From assembly GCA_034401795.1 (NCBI GenBank), contig CM067366.1, forward strand, positions 85,474,964 through 85,538,963: a DNA stretch of 64,000 nucleotides. Direction: 5' to 3'. This stretch comes from Chaetoderma sp. LZ-2023a (lineage: Eukaryota; Mollusca; Caudofoveata; Chaetodermatida; Chaetodermatidae). The notes under the pieces are model-generated. The model saw only the letters and a list, made by a program, of their open reading frames with translations, was not told the DNA's origin and searched no databases. The position numbers and the translations under genes were made by a program. Numbering within the stretch: the first letter of the stretch is position 1; the number at the start of each line of letters is the position of its first letter. Below, piece after piece: positions 54,248-64,000 of this stretch.

Positions 54248-54367
54248 TATATATGAACATATTGCATATATTTCTCAGAATCTATATAGTATCGATGCAT
54301 ATTCCTTAATTGTTTCTTCGTTCCCGCCGCCGCCGCCGTCGTCGTCATCGTAATTGTCATCTGTCAG

Positions 54368-54730
54368 CAACAGCAACCGCCCATATCTAGCAAAACTCTA
54401 CCCATCTTTTATGCATGTTGGAATCAATTTATGTACTTGGAATCCTGAATTCCAAATTTCCCAATTTCAAGGTAGCTCTACAATTGACTGGTTGCTGGTG
54501 CTACCTATGGCAGCAACATTAACCGGTCAAATTACTTTCAAAATATTCATTAGTATGTTTATTGAATCCATTAAAAAAACCCATGCATTTAATTCGTACA
54601 CTTGGCAGACCTTTCAATGTTCATGATGGAGCTGGACACGTCATTATGTATGGTGATTTCAGCGTTTATGTGACGTATTTGAGTATGGCGTCATATACTT
54701 ACTACTTAGTGACAGAGCTGTTCCTTCATT
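54368..54730 (+). repeat. Hairpin repeat family S, copy 7
   Basis: CCATATCTAGCAAAACTCTACCC, GTTGGAATCAATTTATGTAC, CTACCTATGGCAGCAACATT, GTCAAATTACTTTCAAAATA. The left hairpin arm is shortened. Confidence 0.7.
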
Positions 54731-54774
54731 GTTTCACGAATATATATATATATTTCTGAACAGTTTCAGCACAA

Positions 54775-55190
54775 ACATCATACCGAACCCAAACTTGGGC
54801 GCATGCTTCCCTATAATGACACAGCATCACATAATGACCTTGGGTCAAAAGGTCAGAGGTCAAGATCACTGTGACCTCGGTTAAAAACCTTGTTTAGCTC
54901 AACTTTTTTGTTTATATCTCATGTTTGGTTATTCATACTGGACCTGCTTATACCGACACAGCATGACCAAATTACCTTGATGTCAAAGCTCAGGGTCACT
55001 ACGACCTAGGTAATAACCTTGTTTTTTCAACTTTAACATTCTCTGTTTAGCTCAACTTTTCAGTTTATATCTTATCTCTGGTTAATAATACTTCATCCAA
55101 ATTTGGACACATGCCGCCTTAAAAGGACACGGCATCACACAATGATATTGGGGTCCAAAGATCAAAGTCCCAGATGCATGTCGTCCATCC
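54775..55190. repeat. Diverged tandem repeat with AGGTCA-type half-sites
   Basis: Three diverged units of about 150 bp, marked by ACACAGCATCACATAATGAC, GGTCAAAAGGTCAGAGGTCA and CTCAACTTTTTTGTTTATAT. The first unit has AGGTCAGAGGTCA (a direct repeat with 1-bp spacing) and ATCACTGTGACC (near-palindromic GGTCAnnnTGACC), which resemble nuclear-receptor sites. Confidence 0.65.
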
Positions 55191-55192
55191 TT

Positions 55193-58100
55193 TGCCTTCT
55201 ATTTGAACAGAGCTCCTTTAATTCTTTACTTTTGGGTCCGATACTCGCCTTCTATTTTAAAAGAGCTCCTCAATTCTTTACTTTGGGGATGATACTCGCC
55301 TTCTATTTTAACAGATCTCCTTAATTCTTTACTTTTGGAGTCGATACTCGCCTTCTATTTTAACAGATCTCCTTTAATTCTTTACTTTTGGGTCCGATAC
55401 TCGCCTTCTATTTTCACAGAGCTCCTTTAATTTTTTACTTTTGTGGTCGATACTCACCTTCTTTTTTAGCAGAGCTCCTTAATTCTTTACTTTTGGGTCC
55501 GATACTCGCCTTCTATTTTAACAGACTCCTTTAATTCTTTACTTTTGGAGTCGATACTCGCCTTCTATTTTAACAGATCTCCTTTAATTCTTTACTTTTG
55601 GGTCCGATACTCGCCTTCTATTTTCACAGAGCTCCTTTAATTTTTTACTTTTGTGGTCGATACTCACCTTCTTTTTTAGCAGAGCTCCTTAATTCTTTAC
55701 TTTTGGGTCCGATACTCGCCTTCTATTTTAACAGACTCCTTTAATTATTTACTTTTGGGGTCGATACACGCCTTCTATTTGAAGAGAGAGCCTTTAATTC
55801 TTTACGTTTGGGGCTGATACTCGCCTTCTATTTTAACAGATCTCCTTGATTCTTTACTTTTGGGCCGATACTCGCCTTCTATTTTAACATAGCTCCTTAA
55901 TTCTTTACTTTTGGAGATGATACTCGCCTTCTATTTTAACAGATCTCCTTTTATTTTTTACTTTTGGGGTCGATACTCGCCTTCTATTTGAACAGAGCTC
56001 CTTTAATTCTTTACTTTGGAGATGATACTCGCCTTTTATTTTAACAGATCTCCTTTAATTCTTTACTTTTTGGGTCTGATACTCGCCTTCTATTTTACAG
56101 ATCTCGTTGATTCTTTACTTTTGGGCCGATACTCGCCTTCTATTTTAATAGAGCTCCTTTAATTCTTTACATTTGGGGTCGATACTCGCCTTCTATTTGA
56201 ACAGAGCTCCTTTAATTCTTTACTTTTGGGGTCGATACTCGCCTTCTATTTTAACAGAGCTCCTTTAATTCTTTACTTTTGGGCCGATACTCGCCTTCTA
56301 TTTTAACAGATCTCCTTTAATTCTTTACTTTTGGGGTCGATACTCGCCTTCTATTTTAACAGATCTCCTTTAATTCTTTACTTTTGGGTCCGATACTCGC
56401 CTTCTATTTTAACAGATCTCCTTTAATTCTTTACTTTTGGGTCCGATACTCGCCTTCTATTTTAACAGATCTCCTTTAATTCTTTACTTTTTGGGTCGAT
56501 ACTCGCCTTCTATTTTAACAGAGCTCCTTAATTCTTTACTTTTGGGGTCGATACTCGCCTTCTATTTTAACAGACTCATTTAATTCTTTACTTTTGGAGA
56601 TGATACTCGCCTTCTATTTTAACAGATCTCCTTTAATTCTTTACTTTTGGGGTCGATACTCGCCTTCTATTTTAACAGATCTCCTTTAATTCTTTACTTT
56701 TGGGTCCGATACTCGCCTTCTATTTTAACAGATCTCCTTTAATTCTTTACTTTTGGGTCCGATACTCGCCTTCTATTTTAACAGATCTCCTTTAATTCTT
56801 TACTTTTTGGGTCGATACTCGCCTTCTATTTTAACAGAGCTCCTTAATTCTTTACTCTTGGGGTCGATACTCGCCTTCTATTTTAACAGACTCCTTTAAT
56901 TCTTTACTTTTGGGGTCGATACTCGCCTTCTATTTTAACAGAGCTCCTTAATTCTTTACTTTTGGGGTCGATACTCGCCTTCTATTTTAACAGACTCATT
57001 TAATTCTTTACTTTTGGAGATGATACTCGCCTTCTATTTTAACAGACTCCTTTAATTCTTTACTTTTGGGGTCGATACTCGCCTTCTATTTTAACAGAGC
57101 TCCTTTAATTCTTTACTTTTGGGATCGATACTCGCCTTCTATTTTAACAGAGCTCATTAATTCTTTACTTTTGGAGATGATACTCGCCTTCTATTTTAAC
57201 AGACTCCTTTAATTCTTTACTTTTGGGATCGATACTCGCCTTCTATTTTAACAGAGCTCCTTAATTCTTTACTTTTGGAGATGATACTCGCCTTCTATTT
57301 TAACAGACTCCTTTAATTCTTTACTTTTGGAGATGATACTCGCCTTCTATTTTAACAGACTCCTTTAATTCTTTACTTTTGGAGATGATACTCGCCTTCT
57401 ATTTTAACAGAGCTCCTTAATTCTTTACTTTTGGGATCGATACTCACCTTCTATTTTAATAGAGCTCCTTTAATTCTTTACTTTTGGAGATGATACTCGC
57501 CTTCTCTTTAAACAGAGCGCCTTTAATTCTTTAATTTTGGGGTCGATACTCGCATTCTATTTGAACAGAGCTCCCTTAATTCTGTACTTTTGGGGCCAAT
57601 ACTCGCCTTCTATTTGAACAGAGCTCCCTTAATTCTGTACTTTTGGGGCCAATACTCGCCCTCTATTTTAACAGAGCTCCTTTAATTCTTTACTTTTGGG
57701 GTCGATACTCGTCTTCTATTTAAATAGATCTCCTTCAATTCTTTACTTTTTGGGTCGATACTCACCTTCTTTTTTAACAGATCCCCTTTAATTCTTTACT
57801 TTTGGGGTCGATACTCGCCTTCTATTTTAACAGATCTCCCTTAATTCTGTACTTTTGGGGCCGATACTCACATTCTATTTGAACAGAGCTCCCTTAATTC
57901 TGTACTTTTGGGGCCGATACTCACCTTCTATTTTAACAGAGCTCCTTTAATTCTTTACTTTTGGGGTCGCTACTCGCCTTCTATTTTAACAGATCTCCCT
58001 TAATTCTGTACTTTTGGGGCCGATACTCACCTTCTATTTGAACAGAGCTCCCTTAATTCTGTACTTTTGAGGTCGATACTCGCCTTCTATTTTAACAGAG

Positions 58101-61100
58101 CTCCTTTAATTCTTTACTTTTGGGGTCGATACTCACCTTCTATTTAAAAGATCTCCTTCAATTCTTTACTTTTTGGGTCGATACTCATCTTCTATTTAAC
58201 AGAGCTCCTTAATTCTTTACTTTTGGGTTCGATACTCGCCTTCTATTTTAACAGATCTCCTTTAATTCTTTACGTTCGGGGCCGATACTCACCTTCTATT
58301 TGAAGAGAGCTCCTTTAATTCTTTAGGTTTGGGGCTGATACTCGCCTTCTATTCTAACAGATCTCCTTTAATTCTTTACTTTTGGGGCCAATACTCGCCT
58401 TCTATTTTAACAGAGCTCCTTAATTCTTTACTTTTGGGTCGATACTCACCTTCTATTTTAACAGAGCTCCTTTAATTCTTTACTTTTGGAGATGATACTC
58501 GTCTTCTATTTTAACAGAGCTCTTTAATTCTTTACTTTTGTGGTCGATACTCACCTTCTATTTTAACAGAGCTCCTTAATTCTTTACTTTTGGAGATGAT
58601 ACTCGCCTTCTATTTTAACAGAGCTCCTTAATTCTTTACTTTTGTGGTCGATACTCGCCTTCTATTTTAACAGAGCTCCTTAATTCTTTACTTTTGTGGT
58701 CGATACTCGCCTTCTATTTTAACAGAGCTCCTTTAATTCTTTACTTTTGTGGTCGATACTCACCTTCTATTTTAACAGAGCTCCTTAATTCTTTACTTTT
58801 GGAGATGATACTCGCCTTCTATTTTAACAGAGCTCCTTAATTCTTTACTTTTGTGGTCGATACTCGCCTTCTATTTTAACAGAGCTCCTTTAATTCTTTA
58901 CTTTTGGAGATGATACTCGCCTTCTATTTTAACAGAGCTCCTTAATTCTTTACTTTTGGAGTCGATACTCGCCTTCTATTTTAACAGATCTCCTTTAATT
59001 CTTTACTTTTGGGTCCGATACTCGCCTTCTATTTTAACAGAGCTCCTTAATTCTTTACTTTTGGAGATGATACTCGCCTTCTATTTTAACAGAGCTCCTT
59101 AATTCTTTACTTTTGGAGATGATACTCGCCTTCTATTTTAACAGATCTCCTTTAATTCTTTACTTTTGTGGTCGATACTCGCCTTCTATTTTAACAGATC
59201 TCCTTTAATTCTTTACTTTTGTGGTCGATACTCGCCTTCTATTTTAACAGATCTCCTTTAATTCTTTACTTTTGGAGATGATACTCGCCTTCTATTTTAA
59301 CAGAGCTCCTTAATTCTTTACTTTTGGAGATGATACTCACCTTCTATTTTAACAGATCTCCTTAATTCTTTACTTTTGGAGTCGATACTCGCCTTCTATT
59401 TTAACAGAGCTCCTTAATTCTTTACTTTTGGGTCCGATACTCACCTTCTATTTTAACAGATCTCCTTAATTCTTTACTTTTGGAGTCGATACTCACCTTC
59501 TATTTTAACAGATCTCCTTAATTCTTTACTTTTGGAGTCGATACTCGCCTTCTATTTTAACAGACTCCTTTAATTCTTTACTTTTGGAGATGATACTCGC
59601 CTTCTATTTTAACAGAGCTCCTTAATTCTTTACTTTTGGGATCGATACTCACCTTCTATTTTAATAGAGCTCCTTTAATTCTTTACTTTTGGAGATGATA
59701 CTCGCCTTCTCTTTAAACAGAGCGCCTTTAATTCTTTAATTTTGGGGTCGATACTCGCATTCTATTTGAACAGAGCTCCCTTAATTCTGTACTTTTGGGG
59801 CCAATACTCGCCTTCTATTTGAACAGAGCTCCCTTAATTCTGTACTTTTGGGGCCAATACTCGCCCTCTATTTTAACAGAGCTCCTTTAATTCTTTACTT
59901 TTGGGGTCGATACTCGTCTTCTATTTAAATAGATCTCCTTCAATTCTTTACTTTTTGGGTCGATACTCACCTTCTTTTTTAACAGATCCCCTTTAATTCT
60001 TTACTTTTGGGGTCGATACTCGCCTTCTATTTTAACAGATCTCCCTTAATTCTGTACTTTTGGGGCCGATACTCACATTCTATTTGAACAGAGCTCCCTT
60101 AATTCTGTACTTTTGGGGCCGATACTCACCTTCTATTTTAACAGAGCTCCTTTAATTCTTTACTTTTGGGGTCGCTACTCGCCTTCTATTTTAACAGATC
60201 TCCCTTAATTCTGTACTTTTGGGGCCGATACTCACCTTCTATTTGAACAGAGCTCCCTTAATTCTGTACTTTTGGGGTCGATACTCGCCTTCTATTTTAA
60301 CAGAGCTCCTTTAATTCTTTACTTTTGGGGTCGATACTCACCTTCTATTTAAAAGATCTCCTTCAATTCTTTACTTTTTGGGTCGATACTCATCTTCTAT
60401 TTAACAGAGCTCCTTAATTCTTTACTTTTGGGTTCGATACTCGCCTTCTATTTTAACAGATCTCCTTTAATTCTTTACGTTCGGGGCCGATACTCACCTT
60501 CTATTTGAAGAGAGCTCCTTTAATTCTTTAGGTTTGGGGCTGATACTCGCCTTCTATTCTAACAGATCTCCTTTAATTCTTTACTTTTGGGGCCAATACT
60601 CGCCTTCTATTTTAACAGAGCTCCTTAATTCTTTACTTTTGGGTCGATACTCACCTTCTATTTTAACAGAGCTCCTTTAATTCTTTACTTTTGGAGATGA
60701 TACTCGTCTTCTATTTTAACAGAGCTCTTTAATTCTTTACTTTTGTGGTCGATACTCACCTTCTATTTTAACAGAGCTCCTTAATTCTTTACTTTTGGAG
60801 ATGATACTCGCCTTCTATTTTAACAGAGCTCCTTAATTCTTTACTTTTGTGGTCGATACTCGCCTTCTATTTTAACAGAGCTCCTTTAATTCTTTACTTT
60901 TGGAGATGATACTCGCCTTCTATTTTAACAGAGCTCCTTAATTCTTTACTTTTGGAGTCGATACTCGCCTTCTATTTTAACAGATCTCCTTTAATTCTTT
61001 ACTTTTGGGTCCGATACTCGCCTTCTATTTTAACAGAGCTCCTTAATTCTTTACTTTTGGAGATGATACTCGCCTTCTATTTTAACAGAGCTCCTTAATT

Positions 61101-64000
61101 CTTTACTTTTGGAGATGATACTCGCCTTCTATTTTAACAGATCTCCTTTAATTCTTTACTTTTGTGGTCGATACTCGCCTTCTATTTTAACAGATCTCCT
61201 TTAATTCTTTACTTTTGTGGTCGATACTCGCCTTCTATTTTAACAGATCTCCTTTAATTCTTTACTTTTGGAGATGATACTCGCCTTCTATTTTAACAGA
61301 GCTCCTTAATTCTTTACTTTTGGAGATGATACTCACCTTCTATTTTAACAGATCTCCTTAATTCTTTACTTTTGGAGTCGATACTCGCCTTCTATTTTAA
61401 CAGAGCTCCTTAATTCTTTACTTTTGGGTCCGATACTCACCTTCTATTTTAACAGATCTCCTTAATTCTTTACTTTTGGAGTCGATACTCACCTTCTATT
61501 TTAACAGATCTCCTTAATTCTTTACTTTTGGAGTCGATACTCGCCTTCTATTTTAACAGATCTCCTTAATTCTTTACTTTTGGGTCCGATACTCACCTTC
61601 TATTTTAACAGATCTCCTTAATTCTTTACTTTTGGAGTCGATACTCGCCTTCTATTTTAACAGATCTCCTTAATTCTTTACTTTTGGAGATGACACTCGC
61701 CTTCTATTTTAACAGAGCTCCTTAATGCTTTACTTTTGGAGATGATACTCGCGTTCTATTTTAACAGAGCTCCTTAATTCTTTACTTTTGGGGCTGATAC
61801 TCGCCTTCGATTTTAACAGAGCTCCTTTAATTCTTTACTTTTGGGTCCGATACTCGCCTTCTATTTTAACAGATCTCCTTAATTCTTTACTTTTGGAGAT
61901 GATACTCACCTTCTATTTTAACAGAGCTCCTTTAATTCTTTACTTTTGTGGTCGATACTCGCCTTCTATTTTAACAGATCTCCTTAATTCTTTACTTTTG
62001 GAGATGATACTCACCTTCTATTTTAACAGAGCTCCTTTAATTCTTTACTTTTGGAGATGATACTCGCCTTCGATTTTAACAGAGCTCCTTTAATTCTTTA
62101 CTTTTGGGTCCGATACTCGCCTTCTATTTTAACAGAGCTCCTTAATTCTTTACTTTTGGAGATGATACTCGCCTTCTATTTTAACAGATCTCCTTTAATT
62201 CTTTACTTTTGTGGTCGATACTCGCCTTCTATTTTAACAGAGCTCCTTAATTCTTTACTTTTGGAGTCGATACTCGCCTTCTATTTTAACAGAGCTCCTT
62301 AATTCTTTACTTTTGGAGTCGATACTCGCCTTCTATTTTAACAGAGCTCCTTAATTCTTTACTTTTGGAGTCGATACTCGCCTTCTATTTTAACAGAGCT
62401 CCTTAATTCTTTACTTTTGTGGTCGATACTCGCCTTCTATTTTAACAGAGCTCCTTAATTCTTTACTTTTGGAGATGATACTCGCCTTCTATTTTAACAG
62501 AGCTCCTTAATTCTTTACTTTTGGGGTCGATACTCGCCTTCTATTTTAACAGATCTCCTTTAATTCTTTACTTTTGGGTCCGATACTCGCCTTCTATTTG
62601 AACAGAGCTCCTTTAATTCTTTACGTTTGTGGTCGATACTCGCCTTCTATTTTAACAGAGCTCCTTAATTCTTTACTTTTGGAGATGATACTCGCCTTCT
62701 ATTTTAACAGACTCCTTTAATTCTTTACTTTTGGGATCGATACCCGCCTTCTATTTGAACAGAGCTCCTTTAATTCTTTACTTTTGTGGTCGATACTCGC
62801 CTTCTATTTTAACAGAGCTCCTTAATTCTTTACTTTTGGAGATGATACTCGCCTTCTATTTTAACAGACTCCTTTAATTCTTTACTTTTGGGTCCGATAC
62901 TCGCCTTCTATTTGAACAGAGCTCCTTTAATTCTTTACGTTTGTGGTCGATACTCGCCTTCTATTTTAACAGAGCTCCTTAATTCTTTACTTTTGGAGTC
63001 GATACTCGCCTTCTATTTTAACAGAGCTCCTTAATTCTTTACTTTTGGAGATGATACTCACCTTCTATTTTAACAGAGCTCCTTAATTCTTTACTTTTGG
63101 AGTCGATACTCGCCTTCTATTTTAACAGAGCTCCTTAATTCTTTACTTTTGGAGATGATACTCGCCTTCTATTTTAACAGAGCTCCTTAATTCTTTACTT
63201 TTGGGGTCGATACTCGCCTTCTATTTTAACAGATCTCCTTTAATTCTTTACTTTTGGGTCCGATACTCGCCTTCTATTTGAACAGAGCTCCTTTAATTCT
63301 TTACGTTTGTGGTCGATACTCGCCTTCTATTTTAACAGAGCTCCTTAATTCTTTACTTTTGGAGATGATACTCGCCTTCTATTTTAACAGACTCCTTTAA
63401 TTCTTTACTTTTGGGATCGATACTCGCCTTCTATTTGAACAGAGCTCCTTTAATTCTTTACTTTTGTGGTCGATACTCGCCTTCTATTTTAACAGAGCTC
63501 CTTAATTCTTTACTTTTGGAGATGATACTCGCCTTCTATTTTAACAGACTCCTTTAATTCTTTACTTTTGGGTCCGATACTCGCCTTCTATTTGAACAGA
63601 GCTCCTTTAATTCTTTACGTTTGTGGTCGATACTCGCCTTCTATTTTAACAGAGCTCCTTAATTCTTTACTTTTGGAGATGATACTCGCCTTCTATTTTA
63701 ACAGACTCCTTTAATTCTTTACTTTTGGGATCGATACTCGCCTTCTATTTGAACAGAGCTCCTTTAATTCTTTACTTTTGGGTCCGATACTCGCCTTCTA
63801 TTTTAACAGACTCCTTTAATTCTTTACTTTTGGGTCCGATACTCGCCTTCTATTTGAACAGAGCTCCTTTAATTCTTTACTTTTGTGGTCGATACTCGCC
63901 TTCTATTTTAACAGAGCTCCTTAATTCTTTACTTTTGGAGATGATACTCGCCTTCTATTTTAACAGAGCGCCTTTAATTCTTTAATTTTGGGGTCGATAC
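55193..64000. repeat. 52-bp satellite array, about 170 units, open at the window end
   Basis: Units of 51-53 bp made of TTCTTTACTTTTGG, a variable GAGAT/GTCG/GTCCG block, GATACTCGCCTTCTATTTT, and AACAGAGCTCC or AACAGATCTCC plus TTTAA. Higher-order duplication is visible at about 210, 680 and about 2,200 bp. ORFs with a recurring ILAFYFNRAPLILYF peptide arise from the repeat and have no support as genes. Confidence 0.97.

Noticed and set aside
61788-62302. ORFs with repeated ILAFYFNRAPLILYF in the 52-bp satellite
   Set aside because: Created by the satellite unit; frame breaks whenever the unit length changes.

Overview
This is a repeat-dominated piece of a metazoan nuclear genome. It has no operons, it carries metazoan transposon classes (Penelope-like, Polinton/Maverick-like, Ty3/gypsy, Tc1, TTAA-type MITEs), and it holds one intronless animal-type beta-1,3-galactosyltransferase gene. 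The dispersed 'GCCAAGTGAGCTTATG...GGCGGCC' family at 7.46-9.27 kb and the overall mix suggest a marine invertebrate. A lophotrochozoan such as a mollusc is my best guess, but a hemichordate or amphioxus cannot be excluded from sequence alone.

Layout. 1-1474: a near-identical copy of an internal piece (13532-15005) of a large element further right, cut by the window edge. 1475-~5760: a minus-strand Penelope-like element with two ORFs, an RT with GIY-YIG endonuclease and, unusually, an upstream SGNH-hydrolase-like ORF. 6.2-7.2 kb: microsatellites. 7.46-9.27 kb: a dispersed repeat family (R), resuming at 22.78 kb. The R copy is split by a 13,510-bp insertion, 9272-22781, with ~3.2-kb inverted repeats, AGTAGTA.../...CT ends and an exact 6-bp target duplication (TAGAGG). 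These are hallmarks of Polinton/Maverick elements, but no Polinton core gene is visible inside; only a TIR-borne small zinc-binding ORF and a single-finger acidic C2H2 ORF are. The right arm is itself interrupted by a 2,518-bp DNA transposon (TSD TGCA) holding a palindrome with two divergent hammerhead-like cores.

23.2-29.3 kb: palindromic MITEs and a recurrent ~370-bp hairpin family (S). One perfect hairpin at 27.2 kb carries, in both arms, a 21-nt exact match to the coding region of the galactosyltransferase gene 2.6 kb downstream (29340-30641). 30.9-32.3 kb: three minisatellites. 33362-41102: a second, decayed Polinton with diverged TIRs, a multiply broken protein-primed DNA polymerase B pseudogene and one 200-aa membrane-segment ORF. 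41981-52460: a young Ty3/gypsy retrotransposon (1.67-kb LTRs, about 99% identical) with gag, pro-pol and an env-like 3' region, carrying one amber codon in RT and a frame break in gag. 52591-54247: a complete Tc1-like transposon with an intact DD34E transposase. 55.19-64.0 kb: a satellite array of ~52-bp units with several levels of higher-order duplication, running off the window.

Functionally, almost everything is selfish DNA nested in selfish DNA; the only clear host gene is the glycosyltransferase. Coordinates of repeat boundaries were read by eye and are approximate except where a target-site duplication or TIR end fixes them.
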